DNA of 64,000 nt, taken from the NCBI RefSeq assembly GCF_024438035.1, contig NZ_JANFQF010000001.1:248001-312000 (forward strand), read 5' to 3'. Every line of letters begins with the position of its first letter. Position 1 is the stretch's first letter. Origin of the DNA: Rhodococcus tibetensis (GTDB lineage Bacteria > Actinomycetota > Actinomycetes > Mycobacteriales > Mycobacteriaceae). Positions 1 to 10,287 of the stretch are shown piece by piece. The translations under genes and the position numbers were made by a program. The notes beneath the pieces were generated by a model. The model was given only the letters and a program-made list of their open reading frames with translations, did no database searches and had not been told where the DNA came from.

Positions 1-3000
1 CCGCTCTGCCCGTCGCGGAGGAGACGTTCTACGAGGCGTTCGCACGTCACGTAGCAGGCACCCCGGACGCCGTCGCTGTGGTCGACGAGCACGGTCAGGC
101 GTCGTACGCGCAGTTGAGTGCACGCGCCGACCGCATTGCGACACTGCTGCATCGCCGCGGTGTGTCCGTCGAAAGCGTTGTCGGGTTGGCGGTTCCCCGG
201 TCGGTGGACATGGTCGCCGTGGTCCTCGCCGCACTGAAGTTGGGCGCCGCTTATCTCCCGCTCGACCTGAACCATCCGTCCGACCGCATCTCGTACATGC
301 TTTCCGACTCCGGCGCGCAGGTACTCGTGACAACGGTTTCGGAGAGTCCGCGCATCGCGGAGGTGGACGGACTCGTCCGCGTCCTCCTCGACGATGCATC
401 GATTGTCGCCGAATTCGACACCGCGCACGATGAGAAGTTGCCGTGTCCGCCCCGGGGTGTGGACCACGTCGCGTACGTCATCTACACGTCGGGTTCCACC
501 GGAAAACCCAAGGGCGCGATCCTCACCCACGACGGCATCCCCAGCCTGGTGGCCACGGCGGAGGAGCGGATGCGACTGGTTCCGGGTTCGGTGGTGATGC
601 AGTTCGCGTCGATCGGCTTCGACGTGGCGGTCTTCGAGCTGTCGATGGCCCTGTGCACGGGTTCGCGTCTGGTCATCGTCCCGGATAACGCCCGGGTGGC
701 AGGACCAGAACTCACGGACTTCATGGCCGTGCAGGCGGTGACGCACGCGATCATCCCGCCGTCCCTGTTGGCGGCTCTTCCCGCGGGATGCGTTGTTCCC
801 GAGGGGTGCACGGTGCTGGTGGGCACGGAGACGGTGCCACCCGAGCTGATCGGACGATGGGCGGAACGGCTCAATCTGCTTGCTGCTTACGGCCTCACCG
901 AGGCCACCGTCAACAACACCCTGTGGCAGGCCGAGCCTGGTTGGACCTCGGCCGTGCCGATCGGCATTCCCGACCCCAACGAGCAGGCCTACGTGCTCGA
1001 CGACCGCCTGCAGCCGGTCCCGCCCGGTGTGGCGGGGGAGTTGTACATCGCCGGACGCGGGCTTGCGCGTGGCTATCTGGGCCGGCCCGACCTCACTGCG
1101 GCGCGCTTCGTGTCCTCGCCCTTCGGTGCCGCCGGTTCGCGGATGTACCGGACAGGTGACCGGGCGCGCTGGCGGGCAGACGGCAACATCGATTTCCTCG
1201 GGCGTGTCGACGATCAGGTGAAAATCCGTGGATTCCGCATCGAACTCGGTGAGATCATCGCGGCGCTCGGTAGCCATCCGGGTGTCAAACAGGCTGCTGT
1301 GGTAGCGGATCGGGAAGGCGACATCGTCCGGCTCGTCGGCTACGTGACCCCGTCCGACGGTTTGGTGTCCGACTCCGTGGACCCGCGGGCGTTGCGCGAG
1401 CATGCTGCCGCACGACTGCCCGATTACATGGTGCCGACTCTCGTGGTGGTGCTCGACGGGGATCTGCCGTTGACGCCGAACGGAAAACTCGACCGCAAGG
1501 CACTTCCCCTGCCGGACTGGTCTGCGCTTACCGGGGACGGCACCGCCCGGACGCCGGAACAGAAGGAGATCGCCGAGGCATTCGCGGAGATTCTGCACCT
1601 GCCGTCGGTCGGGATCCATGACAATTTCTTCGACCTCGGTGGAAACTCCATGGCATCGATGCGGTTGGTGGGCAGAATCCGTCAGCGATTCGGTGTCGAC
1701 ATCGGCATTCGGGACATCTTCGACCGGTCCACGGTGGCCGAGCTCGCGGCGATCGTGCTCGACGCCGGTGGAAGCGGGAGACCGGTACTTGCACCGGTGT
1801 ACCCGCGCCCGGACGTGGTGTCGCTGTCCGGACCGCAGCGTCGGTTCTGGAAGCAGTTCCGCGCGGCCGGGGGCGACGCCACAGCCAGCCATGCACTGTC
1901 CCTGCAGCTTCGTGGGACGGTCGATCCAGCGATCCTGGCGCAGGCGTTGGGCGATGTCGCGTCCCGCCACGAACCGCTGCGCACCGTGTGTGTGGAGATC
2001 GACGGCACCGTCATTGCACAGGAAGCGGTTCGGCCGTTCCTCGACGTGGTCGACGTCGGCGACGGCGACGGCGACGTGCACCGCACGGTCTTTGCCCTGG
2101 CACAGAAGCCGATGGATCTCACCGAGCAGGCGCCGCTCCGAGCGCATCTCGTGGGTGGCGCGGACGGCACGCAGGCCCTGCTCCTGGTGATGCACTACAT
2201 CGCGGTGGACGAGTGGTCGGTGGTGCCGTTGCTCGGGGATCTGTTGGGCGCGTACGCGTCGCGTTCGGACGGCAACGCACCGGAGTGGGAACCACTGCCC
2301 GTGAGCTACCCCGACTACGTCGTGTGGTCGCGTGCGCTGCTGGGCGATCCGGCCGATCCGGGCAGCCGGCACGCCCGGCAGCTCGCGTACTGGCGGGAGC
2401 GGTTGGCCGGAATGCCGGCGGAGCTGGAGTTGCCTCGCCCGGATCCGCAGACCCCCCCGCGCGCGGAGATCGTGCCCGTGGAGATCGACGCGGATCTGCA
2501 CGCCGCCATCGATGCGCTGGCGAGCCGTACCGGAACCAGTTTCTTCATGGTGTTGCAGGCTGCGCTTGCGACCGTGCTGACACGTCACGGCGCCGGTACG
2601 GACATCCCGATGGGGTCTCTGGTCGCGGGACGCTCGGAGGAGGCGCTGGACCACCTGATCGGCTGCTTCTTCAACATTGTTCTGCTGCGGACGGATACGA
2701 GCGGAGAACCGGACGGCCCGGAGCTGTTGCGACGCATCCGCGCGGGCAACCTCGATGCCTTGGACAACCAGGACATCGCCTTCGCCGATGTAGTGGATGC
2801 GCTCGACGGAAACGATTCCCCGGTGATGCGTCCGCAGATCATGTTGGTGCATCACGAGCAGGCACGGCTGTCGCACCTGGGTGCGCTGGGCGGGTTGATG
2901 CCGGTACCGGTCGGCGTGCCGGACGCAGATCTCACGCTGAGCTTCTACGAGCCCGTCGGAGACGGGCCCGTGCACGCCTACTTCTCCTTCTCCTCGGCGG

Positions 3001-3080
3001 TCCTGGAGTTCGACACCGTGGCGAGGTGGGCGGCGGAGTTGACGGCGCTGGTGGCGACCTGGAGCGGGGAAGCGGCATGA
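1..3080 (+). CDS. Non-ribosomal peptide synthetase, C-terminal part (A-PCP-C), 5' end outside window
   Basis: The frame is open from base 3, so the gene begins upstream of the window. The domain order is adenylation (about the first 500 residues, with core motif [11 protein letters not shown] and the AYGLTE segment), a carrier domain whose phosphopantetheine serine sits in LGGNS (serine codon 1647-1649), and a terminal condensation domain that ends the protein. Aligning by eye to GrsA gives an approximate pocket code D-V-F-I-L-G-A-V-N; I do not assign a substrate from it. The condensation motif reads HYIAVDE instead of HHxxxDG, so the usually catalytic second His is Tyr. No thioesterase follows. 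The next two genes (ornithine hydroxylase, MbtH) make a hydroxamate siderophore the likely product. Family assignment is firm; the product is inferred. Confidence 0.93.
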   Translation, partial: ALPVAEETFYEAFARHVAGTPDAVAVVDEHGQASYAQLSARADRIATLLHRRGVSVESVVGLAVPRSVDMVAVVLAALKLGAAYLPLDLNHPSDRISYMLSDSGAQVLVTTVSESPRIAEVDGLVRVLLDDASIVAEFDTAHDEKLPCPPRGVDHVAYVIYTSGSTGKPKGAILTHDGIPSLVATAEERMRLVPGSVVMQFASIGFDVAVFELSMALCTGSRLVIVPDNARVAGPELTDFMAVQAVTHAIIPPSLLAALPAGCVVPEGCTVLVGTETVPPELIGRWAERLNLLAAYGLTEATVNNTLWQAEPGWTSAVPIGIPDPNEQAYVLDDRLQPVPPGVAGELYIAGRGLARGYLGRPDLTAARFVSSPFGAAGSRMYRTGDRARWRADGNIDFLGRVDDQVKIRGFRIELGEIIAALGSHPGVKQAAVVADREGDIVRLVGYVTPSDGLVSDSVDPRALREHAAARLPDYMVPTLVVVLDGDLPLTPNGKLDRKALPLPDWSALTGDGTARTPEQKEIAEAFAEILHLPSVGIHDNFFDLGGNSMASMRLVGRIRQRFGVDIGIRDIFDRSTVAELAAIVLDAGGSGRPVLAPVYPRPDVVSLSGPQRRFWKQFRAAGGDATASHALSLQLRGTVDPAILAQALGDVASRHEPLRTVCVEIDGTVIAQEAVRPFLDVVDVGDGDGDVHRTVFALAQKPMDLTEQAPLRAHLVGGADGTQALLLVMHYIAVDEWSVVPLLGDLLGAYASRSDGNAPEWEPLPVSYPDYVVWSRALLGDPADPGSRHARQLAYWRERLAGMPAELELPRPDPQTPPRAEIVPVEIDADLHAAIDALASRTGTSFFMVLQAALATVLTRHGAGTDIPMGSLVAGRSEEALDHLIGCFFNIVLLRTDTSGEPDGPELLRRIRAGNLDALDNQDIAFADVVDALDGNDSPVMRPQIMLVHHEQARLSHLGALGGLMPVPVGVPDADLTLSFYEPVGDGPVHAYFSFSSAVLEFDTVARWAAELTALVATWSGEAA

Positions 3081-3159
3081 CCACACGTGATCCGGATCGC
3101 AGGGTCGGTGCCGAGATGGCCGTCCCGGACCGGCCTTCTTCTTGGTACTGTGCTCAAAA

Positions 3160-3178
3160 TAAGGATAGGCTTCACTAC
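3160..3178 (+). promoter_or_regulatory. Candidate IdeR/DmdR iron box upstream of the ornithine monooxygenase
   Basis: TAAGGATAGGCTTCACTAC matches the mycobacterial IdeR/DtxR consensus TTAGGTTAGGCTAACCTAA at 13 of 19 positions by hand count. The left half-site and centre are well conserved and the right half is weak. It lies 62 bases before the monooxygenase ATG in an otherwise empty 160-base gap, the expected place for an iron-repressed promoter. Confidence 0.6.
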
Positions 3179-3240
3179 TTTCTAGGGCAGACGGCAGCTG
3201 GGTCGGGTGCGACGCGGCGTCGAGGACGGGACAGCATGCT

Positions 3241-4587
3241 ATGAACGAATCGCCGGAAATGGTCGATACGGATCTCCCAGTGCGAGATGTCGTGGGTGTC
3301 GGGTTCGGACCTGCGAATCTCGCGCTGGCCATTGCCATCGAGGAACACAACATGAACTGCGCGCCGGGCGAGCAGATCAGCGCACAGTTCCTCGAAAAGC
3401 AGGATCGTTTCGCGTGGCACCCGGGAATGCTGCTGGACGGGGCGACAATGCAGATCGCCTTTCCCAAGGACCTCGTCACGTTCCGCAATCCCCGTAGCGC
3501 GTACACCTTCTTCAATTACCTGTTCGAGCGCGGACGTCTGGTCGATTTCGTCAACCACCAGACGTTCTTTCCCACGCGCCACGAATTTCACGACTACCTG
3601 CAGTGGGCGGCCGGACGCGTCAGCGCGGACGTCCAGTACGGCACTGCGGTGGAATCAGTGCGAGGAATCCGCAACAGCGACGGAACAATCGACCGTTTCG
3701 AGGTCCGAGCGTCCGACGGCACCGCGGTGATCGCCCGCAACGTCGTGATGGGGGCCGGTCTCCAGGAGCGCATCCCGGAGTGGGCCTCTCAATCCATGCG
3801 TTGCTTCCACAATCACCAGTTCCTGTTCCGTATCGGTGAGTTGCCCGCCCCCGTCCACCAGCGGTTCGCCGTCCTCGGTGCCGGTCAGAGTGCAGCCGAA
3901 ATCGTTCAGTACCTGCACAGCAACTTCCCCGAAGCCGAAGTCCACAGCGTCTTCTCGCGGTACGGCTACAGCCCGGCGGACGACAGCCCTTACGCCAACC
4001 GCATCTTCGACCCGGAGGCCGTGGACGACTTGCACGGCGCACCCGAAGTGGAGCGCCTGCGGCTGCTCGATGTCCATCGCAGCACCAATTATTCAGTTGT
4101 GGACATCGAACTCATCAACGAGTTGTATGCCAAGGAATACCAGGAGCGGGTACGTGGTCGTCGCCGGCTCTTCATGCGCCGCGCGTCCGAGATCGTCTCC
4201 GTCGAGGAGAGTTCGGACGGTATCGACGTCGCGGTACGCAGCGCCGTCGACGGCCTCACCGACACACTCGCCTGTGATGCGTTGATTCTTGCCACCGGGT
4301 TCACCCCGGCGCATCTCGAACCGCTTCTCGGTGACCTCGCACCGAAGATGCACCCGCCGCGTGAGGTGGGTCGTGATTATCGGTTGGCGGTTTCGCCGGA
4401 CGTCACAGCGGGAATCTATCTTCAGGGCGGCACGGAGAAAACGCACGGAATCACGTCGTCGCTCCTGTCGAACGTTGCCGTGCGGGCGGGAGAGATCTTG
4501 ACATCTGTCGTAACACGGCGCGGCCGGATCGGCACGCTTGCTAGTGTGAACGCACAGGACACGTATGCGACAAGCGAGGCGAGATGA
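3241..4587 (+). CDS. L-ornithine N5-monooxygenase (siderophore hydroxamate synthesis)
   Basis: This 448-residue flavin-dependent N-hydroxylase of the SidA/PvdA/IucD family converts L-ornithine to N5-hydroxyornithine, the precursor of a hydroxamate iron ligand. Visible are the FAD motif [12 protein letters not shown] near residue 20, the substrate-pocket stretch [17 protein letters not shown] typical of the ornithine rather than the lysine enzymes, the NADPH motif [10 protein letters not shown] near residue 220, and the C-terminal ATGF motif. The length is normal for the family. The gene overlaps mbtH by ATGA and sits behind an iron box, so iron starvation should induce the pair. It resembles the rmo gene of rhodochelin synthesis in R. 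jostii; that identity is inference. Confidence 0.93.
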   Translation: MNESPEMVDTDLPVRDVVGVGFGPANLALAIAIEEHNMNCAPGEQISAQFLEKQDRFAWHPGMLLDGATMQIAFPKDLVTFRNPRSAYTFFNYLFERGRLVDFVNHQTFFPTRHEFHDYLQWAAGRVSADVQYGTAVESVRGIRNSDGTIDRFEVRASDGTAVIARNVVMGAGLQERIPEWASQSMRCFHNHQFLFRIGELPAPVHQRFAVLGAGQSAAEIVQYLHSNFPEAEVHSVFSRYGYSPADDSPYANRIFDPEAVDDLHGAPEVERLRLLDVHRSTNYSVVDIELINELYAKEYQERVRGRRRLFMRRASEIVSVEESSDGIDVAVRSAVDGLTDTLACDALILATGFTPAHLEPLLGDLAPKMHPPREVGRDYRLAVSPDVTAGIYLQGGTEKTHGITSSLLSNVAVRAGEILTSVVTRRGRIGTLASVNAQDTYATSEAR

Positions 4588-4835
4588 GCACCAATCCATT
4601 CGATGACGAAGAAGGCCGCTTCTACGTGCTGGTGAACGACGAAGAGCAGCACTCTCTGTGGCCGACGTTCTCTGAGGTGCCGGCGGGCTGGCGTGTGGTT
4701 TTCGGCGAAGAGAGCCGCGCAGCATGCCTCGAGTACGTGGAGAAGAACTGGACGGACATGCGGCCGAAAAGCCTGCGTGAGGCCATGGAGGCCGACGAGA
4801 AGTCAGGTGGTCGTCACAGCGTCGACAAGAGCTGA
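4584..4835 (+). CDS. MbtH-family NRPS chaperone
   Basis: This 83-residue protein carries the diagnostic MbtH pattern: [10 protein letters not shown], then VPAGW, then a C-terminal WTDMRPKSL. Members bind and activate NRPS adenylation domains in the cytoplasm. The start codon overlaps the stop of the monooxygenase (ATGA), so the two are translationally coupled. The partner is presumably the NRPS upstream. The last fifteen residues are a variable charged tail. Confidence 0.95.
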   Translation: MSTNPFDDEEGRFYVLVNDEEQHSLWPTFSEVPAGWRVVFGEESRAACLEYVEKNWTDMRPKSLREAMEADEKSGGRHSVDKS

Positions 4836-4880
4836 CCTGAACGGAGCTGCACTGCAGTGACAGCTCACCGAGCCTACGGC

Positions 4881-4914
4881 CGTTCGATCCGCCCCGCAGG
4901 GGACGGATCGAACG
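4881..4914. terminator. Hairpin between convergent mbtH and ThrE-type gene
   Basis: The arms CGTTCGATCCG and CGGATCGAACG are extended inward by CCCC/GGGG around a GCA loop, with one bulged A. The hairpin lies between two converging stop codons and probably terminates transcription in both directions. Confidence 0.7.
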
Positions 4915-4926
4915 GTTCCGTGTCTT

Positions 4927-6399
4927 TCAGGCTGCCCTGGGCGTTTCCACAGGCTTCCGCCGCCTCGTCTTGATGACGGGGCGGCGGATGTTCTCTGTGT
5001 AACGCAGGATGCGCGGCCGTCGCAGGGTCCGGGCCAGCCATTCGCCGAGAGTGACGCCCGCCGCGAGTGCGCAACCGATACCGAACGCAGCCAGCAACGA
5101 GCTGAGTCCGATAACCACTTCGTTGTTGAGCAGCGCATACAGGCCTCGATACAGCGAGAGACCCGGTAGCAGTGGCGTGATGCCGGCCACGGCGACGACC
5201 AGAGGCGGTGTGAGCGCTCGCCGAGCCATCAGGCCACCCGCAAAACCGACCACCGTCGCCGCGAGGGCGGAGCCGATGATGGGTCCCACTCCGAATTGGT
5301 GCGCCACCATGTAAACCAGCGAGCCGGCCGCGCCGCCCATCCACGCCGCCGTCAGCGCGCGCTGCTCGGCGTAGCAGGCCAGCGCGTAGAACATCGAGGC
5401 GAACGCCCCCGACATGACCAGCACGGGCAGCTGAGTGAGCTCGTTGATCTCCACGTTGACCGGCGGAAGTGTGGAACCGAACAACCCGGTGACACGCAGG
5501 GAGATGGCCACGCCGGCGATGATGCCGCCGGTCATCATGACCACTTCGAAGAACCGGGCCGCCGCAGTGATCGGTGCCCCCGTGATGGCGTCCTGGACGG
5601 AGCCGACCAGCGACAATCCGGACAACAGCACCACCACACCGGCGGCGATGATCTGTGACGGTCTGACGTCGACTCCCAGCTGATCCTGGAACGTGTAGAG
5701 CGTGGCAGCCGGGGCAGCGGCCACGAGACCGCCCGCCACCTGCTGGAAGAAGAACGGCAGCCCCACCCGGTTGAGCACGCGGTTGACCCGGTAGATCACC
5801 ATTGTCGTGAGGAAGGCGACCGAGGCCATCAGCACCCCACCACCCATCAACACGGAGATGGACGCGGCCATCGACGACCACGCCAGCGTCGCGATCCACC
5901 GGCTGTAAGGGTGCGGCGCCGTGGTGACCGCAGTCAGTGCCTCGTGGGCCTCGCTCGGAGTGACGGCCTCGCGGCGGATACGTCGAGTGAGGCGGTCGAC
6001 CGCGGCGAGGCGGGTGAAGTCCATGGAGCGGTAGTGCACGATCCGCATCGTGCTCGCCGGCGGAAGGGTGGGGCCGCGGTAGGCGGAAAGGACGATCGAG
6101 TTGTAGGTCACGTCCACGTCGCACTGCGCGAGGCCGTAGGTCGCGGCGATGAACTGCACCTGTTCGGCCGTGTCCATCGCGCCCGTCCCCGACGCGAGCA
6201 GTACCTCACCCACCCGGACGGCGAGGTCGAGAACCTCGGCAACCACCGCATCGTCGGTGAGGTCGATCGGCTGGAGTGGCGTCGGCGCCGCCGTCACCGT
6301 GTCGACGGTGGCGCGGCGGTCGCCGGTCAAACGCTGGAGCGTGTCTGTGAGCTTTGCCATACCCTCTGTGAGCTTCGCCATCCTACGTGTCTGAGACAC
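4927..6399 (-). CDS. ThrE-type threonine/serine exporter family membrane protein
   Basis: This protein of up to 490 residues has the two-part layout of the ThrE family (DUF1212 plus DUF3815). A soluble N-terminal region includes GEVLLASGTGAMDTAEQV and a V-T-Y-N-S segment, followed by about ten hydrophobic segments and a basic C-terminal tail. Characterised relatives in Corynebacterium export threonine and serine across the membrane; the substrate here is unproven. The longest start is GTG at 6399, preceded by AGAAGG; ATG codons at 6381 and 6360 are alternatives. The longest version overlaps the next gene upstream by 17 bases, suggesting a two-gene transcript. Confidence 0.88.
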   Translation of the reverse strand: MSQTRRMAKLTEGMAKLTDTLQRLTGDRRATVDTVTAAPTPLQPIDLTDDAVVAEVLDLAVRVGEVLLASGTGAMDTAEQVQFIAATYGLAQCDVDVTYNSIVLSAYRGPTLPPASTMRIVHYRSMDFTRLAAVDRLTRRIRREAVTPSEAHEALTAVTTAPHPYSRWIATLAWSSMAASISVLMGGGVLMASVAFLTTMVIYRVNRVLNRVGLPFFFQQVAGGLVAAAPAATLYTFQDQLGVDVRPSQIIAAGVVVLLSGLSLVGSVQDAITGAPITAAARFFEVVMMTGGIIAGVAISLRVTGLFGSTLPPVNVEINELTQLPVLVMSGAFASMFYALACYAEQRALTAAWMGGAAGSLVYMVAHQFGVGPIIGSALAATVVGFAGGLMARRALTPPLVVAVAGITPLLPGLSLYRGLYALLNNEVVIGLSSLLAAFGIGCALAAGVTLGEWLARTLRRPRILRYTENIRRPVIKTRRRKPVETPRAA

Positions 6400-6763
6400 G
6401 ATCCTTCTCGGTCAAATCTGTAGCTTTCAACGCCGAATCGAGTGTCTCGTGGCGGAAAGTGGAGATGACCTGATCGTGGACTACTCGGAACGCGGACGCC
6501 ACAATACTCGTCTCCTCGGGTGCGGTCGCCCACGTGGCCTGCTGTTCGACGACAATGACCCCGTCGTAGTAATACATCCGCTTCGGAATCAGCGTGATGT
6601 TCACGGTCGACGCCCATTCGCGCAGCGCCGTCAGGCCCTGACTCGCGCCCTTCGGCCCACCCACTTCGACGTCGTCACTCGACAGCGACAGTAACGTGTC
6701 GATGTCGCCGGAGTTGAGGGCGTCGTGCCAAGCAAGGACAGTGGCGATCTCCGAGGTACTCAT
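6383..6763 (-). CDS. NTF2-like / SnoaL-like domain protein
   Basis: The product is about 126 residues from ATG 6763; a TTG at 6781 would add six residues but is a poorer start. The sequence fits the NTF2-like fold seen in SnoaL and ketosteroid-isomerase-type proteins: an N-terminal helix ending in WHDALNSGDIDTLLSL, a beta strand SDDVEVGGP, then a curved sheet. No specific catalytic residues can be assigned. It is translationally coupled to the ThrE-type exporter, but a functional link is not evident. Specific function unknown. Confidence 0.72.
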   Translation of the reverse strand: MSTSEIATVLAWHDALNSGDIDTLLSLSSDDVEVGGPKGASQGLTALREWASTVNITLIPKRMYYYDGVIVVEQQATWATAPEETSIVASAFRVVHDQVISTFRHETLDSALKATDLTEKDRVSDT

Positions 6764-6835
6764 GACATCAACGCTATCCAATATGGCCGGAAGTCGACGG
6801 CGTTCTCCATATGGATATGATGGGCGCGCGTGTCC

Positions 6836-6907
6836 GCCTCCTTAGCTCAGTGGTAGAGCACTCGCCTTGTAAGCGAGCGGTCGTCAGTTCAATCCTGACA
6901 GGAGGCT
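6836..6907 (+). tRNA. tRNA-Thr (anticodon TGT)
   Basis: The cloverleaf closes fully: acceptor GCCTCCT/AGGAGGC, D-stem GCTC/GAGC, anticodon stem CTCGC/GCGAG with loop CTTGTAA (anticodon TGT at 6868-6870), and T-stem GTCAG/CTGAC with loop TTCAATC. The discriminator base is T at 6907, and CCA is not encoded. Confidence 0.97.
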
Positions 6908-7327
6908 CAACCACTCTCTTCGACGCGTTTCGTCACGCCGGCGAGACCTGGGCGATGTACTGCCGTGAGTACGAGTGGCGGCCCACTCCGAGCTTCAGCT
7001 GCCGGCGGGATCGGTGGTGTGCGTGGTTCGGCGGTGGAAGGTCTCGACGGTCGAGCTGGTGCGACGCCATCGCTGTCACCGGTGCGATGAATGTCCCCTG
7101 CCAAACGACGAAGACCGCCGTCGAACTGGCCATTGAGGTCCGTCCGGGGGCGGTTTAACGTGGAGGGTGCGGGCCGTATCCCGTCGGGTCGAGATTGTGC
7201 AGTCCGGGATACGACTCGCCGAGGGCTTCAGTCAGAATGCGTGAGTGAATTGACGCATGCATGCACTGATTCGGGCAATGTCGGTGCCGCGGGCCGCGAT
7301 CTCGTCCCGGTCCAGGTTCGGTTAGCG
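6908..7327. other. Gene-poor stretch downstream of tRNA-Thr
   Basis: I see no convincing gene. The frame that later encodes the SRPBCC remnant is open back to 7091, but its translation here is Arg/Ser-rich and lacks family features, so it reads as non-coding DNA fused to the remnant. No integrase and no second copy of the tRNA 3' end were noticed. Confidence 0.5.
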
Positions 7328-7666
7328 AAGGTGGGGCAGATCTTCCGGATGAACATGTACCACCCCAACCATCCAAACGGTGACTACCAGGTGGCCAACC
7401 AGGTCGAGGTGCTGGACCCGCCGCGCGCCATTGGCTGGCTGACGGGGCAGGAGAAGGACGACGGTCACCTGGAGTTCGGCGGCTGGATCTGGCGTTACGA
7501 TCTGGTGCCGCGTGGTCCGTCCGAGACTGAGGTCACGCTCACCTACGACTGGTCGGCGGTGCCGCAGTTCATCCGGGAGTACCTCCAGTTCCCGCCGTTC
7601 GGTCCTGAGCATCTCACCAACTCACTGCACCACTTGGGCGAGCTTGCACCGACGTCCCCGTCCTGA
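7328..7666 (+). pseudogene. 5'-truncated SRPBCC (START-like) domain gene
   Basis: From about 7328 the frame encodes a clear C-terminal part of an SRPBCC/polyketide-cyclase-like protein: MNMYHPNHPNGDYQVANQV, then a DPPRAIGW strand, FGGWIWRYDL and LTYDWS. Family members normally have 50-60 further residues before this, beginning with a strand such as VTRTIAAPAE. That part is absent in all three forward frames upstream. The gene therefore looks truncated at its 5' end, between the tRNA gene and this point. An in-frame ATG at 7091 exists, but the peptide it adds has no family character. Expression is doubtful. Confidence 0.65.
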
Positions 7667-7735
7667 TCGCCCGAAGGCTAGACATCTGCCGATCGACCTG
7701 CGGAGCGCTCCCACCGTGATCGCCTTCGAGTGATC

Positions 7736-8653
7736 CTACGGTTGGGCGACCCGCTCGAGCAGCCAGGAATGGACGCCGCTCAGCGCCGTCCTGGCCATTG
7801 CCGTGGGGTGGCCCGTGAACCCGTGTGGCGACTCGGGATAGATCCGGAGCTCGACGTCGTTACCGGCGGCGGAGAGCTGACCTGCCATCGCGAGGTTGTC
7901 TTCCAACAACACGTCTTTGCTTCCGACGACCAGCAGCGCCGGGGGAAGGCGGCGGAGGTCGCCGTAGATAGGAGAGATGTCTGGCGCAGTGCGATCTTCC
8001 ACGTGGCCGACGTAGGCCTGGATGAAGTATTCGTCCGCGATCCGACGTCCGGCCGGAGTCTGCGCGCTCGAGTCATACGTGCCGAATTGGAGTGCGGCGC
8101 CGGTGAACTTGTCCACGGCTCCTCGGTCTCTCAGTCGGAGCAGGGTTGCTGCAGCGAGTGTTGCTCCCGCCGATCGCCCCCCGATCGCCAGTCGGGATGA
8201 TCCGAGGTAGGCATCGGCGTGTTCGATGAGCCAGAGCGCCGCCGCTTCACAGTCATCGGGTGCGGCAGGCCACGGGTGTTCGGGTGCCAACCGGTAGTCG
8301 ACGCTGACGACGGCGATGTGGAGCGCCTCTGCGAGTTCGCGGTTGCGCACGTCTTCTCGTGCTGCGGAGTCCATGTAGAAGCCACCACCGTGAATGTCCA
8401 GATAAACGCCCCGCGCTCGCCCGCCGGTGGGAATGAAGATCCTGACCGGGACGCGCACTCCCGCGGCTTCGACCATCTCTTCAATCGCAGGTGGATCGGC
8501 GGGAGAAGGAGCGGACCGCGTCGCCCGTACTTCCCTCAACTCCTCAGGAGTGTTGGGGCCACGGCCAGCCGCCCGCGAGTTGTAGAAGCTCCGAGCTTCA
8601 TCCACCTGCTCCTCAGGCACGTCAGCCAACAAATCGTTCAGCGCGAACCGCAC
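7736..8653 (-). CDS. Alpha/beta hydrolase of the hormone-sensitive-lipase (HSL) type
   Basis: This 305-residue putative carboxylesterase starts at GTG 8653 behind a strong GAGGAGGG. The oxyanion motif HGGGFYM lies near residue 88, and the nucleophile elbow GRSAG, carrying the catalytic Ser, lies near residue 160. The probable acid is in VVGSKDVLLEDN and the His in ESPHGFTGHP. VDYRLAPEHPWPAAPDD is diagnostic of HSL esterases. The substrate cannot be told. It appears monocistronic. Confidence 0.9.
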   Translation of the reverse strand: MRFALNDLLADVPEEQVDEARSFYNSRAAGRGPNTPEELREVRATRSAPSPADPPAIEEMVEAAGVRVPVRIFIPTGGRARGVYLDIHGGGFYMDSAAREDVRNRELAEALHIAVVSVDYRLAPEHPWPAAPDDCEAAALWLIEHADAYLGSSRLAIGGRSAGATLAAATLLRLRDRGAVDKFTGAALQFGTYDSSAQTPAGRRIADEYFIQAYVGHVEDRTAPDISPIYGDLRRLPPALLVVGSKDVLLEDNLAMAGQLSAAGNDVELRIYPESPHGFTGHPTAMARTALSGVHSWLLERVAQP

Positions 8654-9184
8654 GCGCCCTCCTCACACTCCGAAGTCTCATCACGACGCTATCGCCGTGC
8701 CGCGCTCGGCACCGTTCAACCGACTTGGGTTTTGCGTGATCCTCGGCACGCTCAGAACGCTCTCGCAAACGATCTCGGTCTTGCCGGCAACAGTTCGGCC
8801 GCAGTACGGCTCGATACCGCCACGGCGAGCAGGACCTTGCCGCGGGCAGCGCCATCGCGAATGTAGGTATTGCTGATCTTGCTCGCGGTCCCTCCAGGTT
8901 GCGCTGACCGCGCGGTCCTACCGCGCTGTCTCGCCGCGACCAGGCGCACGAGAAGAACCGGCGGCCTTGGCATTCAGGCGAGTGGCTCCGTGGCATCCGG
9001 CCCGGAGCCTGCGCAAAAACCTGTTGGCGGACCACGGTGACCACTGCTACTTTTCCAGAGGCCGTGCAACGAGGAGGTGGTACCCGTGAACGCAGTATCG
9101 ACATGGGTGCTCCCCTCTGGGGTCACGGTCGGGCGATAGGTCGTCCGGGAGCGCCGTCCAAGAGCATTCCCGAAAGGCACGACA
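8654..9184. other. Intergenic region with one mini-ORF
   Basis: I see no convincing protein gene in these 530 bases; the longer open frames are Arg-rich shadows. A 17-codon reading frame (GTG 9086 to TAG 9139) is preceded by a near-perfect GAGGAGG at 9071-9077 and could be a leader peptide for the downstream hydrolase or a relic start. That is speculative. Confidence 0.35.
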
Positions 9185-9915
9185 ATGCGATTCACTTCCG
9201 AACAGCGCCTCGACGACGGCGTCCTCGAACGCGAATTCACTCTCGGCGAGATCCCTGGCATCCTGTGGACGCCCAGATCCGCATCCGCACCGGCGCCGCT
9301 GATCCTGATCGGCCACCCCGGCGGCCTGCGCATGATGTACCCCCGACTGGTGGCCCGGGCCCGGCACGCCGCGGCGGAGGGATACGCCGCGGCCACCATC
9401 GAGCTCCCCGGGAGCGGTGACCGGCCCCGTTCCCCGCCGCCGAGGAGGCCCGCGCCGACCTTCGCCGGGCGCTGGAGGCCGGCGAGCCGGTCGACGACGA
9501 GATCGTCGACCGGCTCGTCCTCCCGCTGGTCGAAAAGGCGGTCCCGGAATGGCGGTCCGCCCTCGACGCCCTCCTTTCGCTGCCCGAGATCGGCGGCCCG
9601 GTCGGGTACTCGGGAGGGGTGATCGCGATCGGCATCCGGCTGGCGGTGCTCGAGCCGCGCATCTCGACCGCCCTCCTGTTCGCCGGGAGTTTCGTACCCC
9701 GCAGCATGTTCCAGGAGGCCCGGCAGGTCACCATTCCGCTGCAGGTCCTGCTGCAGTGGGACGACGAAGGAAACGACCGGCAACTGGCCCTGGACCTGTT
9801 CGACGCCTTCGGCGCCAAGGAGAAGACGCTGCACGCCAATATGGGCGGGCACACCGGCGTCCCGCAGTTCGAGGGGGACGACGGGAACCGGTTCTTCGCC
9901 CGGCACCTGAAGTGA
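9185..9915 (+). pseudogene. Alpha/beta hydrolase gene broken by a single-base deletion
   Basis: The first 80 or so residues (start ATG 9185, including GHPGGLRMMYPRL and ATIELPGSGDRPR) run in one frame. The rest, from FPAAEEARADL through the nucleophile-like GYSGG and on to GGHTGVPQF and the stop at 9915, runs in another. The switch falls exactly at 9430-9431, where CGTTCCCC would have to read CGTTTCCCC. Adding one T gives 244 codons, a normal dienelactone-hydrolase-like protein of 243 residues. Either a base-calling error in a T run or a recent inactivation would explain this; the intact coding quality after the break argues against an old pseudogene. Confidence 0.8.
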
Positions 9916-9916
9916 G

Positions 9917-9935
9917 GCCGGCCCGTCGGGCCGGC
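9917..9935 (+). terminator. GC-rich hairpin after the broken hydrolase
   Basis: GCCGGCCC and GGGCCGGC are separated by GTC directly after the stop codon. There is no T tract, so this is a weak call. Confidence 0.4.
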
Positions 9936-10287
9936 AGCAGACGATAGGATCTGTCGGCCAGGATGCCGCAAATCGAGGACGGGCCCTCGGCCCTCCTCGA
10001 CAGCGGTGGCAAGCAGATGCGCACGCCAGCATCGTCGGGAAAAGTGGTTGCCGAGGATGCGTGGAGTCGGAGGCGATGCCCGCTGTCAGTGCGTCGGACT
10101 GGAGGCGATGCTGTGGAGAATCCACCGGAAGATGCGTACGGACGGGTGACGAACCCGGAGCGGTTTGCCCGGGAGAAGACCTGCGGAAAGTTCCCGAGAG
10201 CGGCCGGTGCTGGTGTCGAATTCCTCGGCGTACAGACGCGTCCTCTTGCCTGACCGACTGAAGTCACTCCGTCTCCGGGATCGTCCG
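9936..10287. other. Intergenic region, nothing recognised
   Basis: Reading frames on both strands are open in parts but have no recognisable domain, no good ribosome binding site and Arg/Pro-rich translations. I see no RNA gene or repeat. Confidence 0.4.

Noticed and set aside
6836-7666. An integrated element at tRNA-Thr
   Set aside because: No integrase, no duplicated tRNA 3' end and no atypical gene block follow within the visible region.
8622-9104. A 160-residue minus-strand frame upstream of the HSL esterase
   Set aside because: Arg-rich translation, no ribosome binding site, overlaps the esterase start and promoter.
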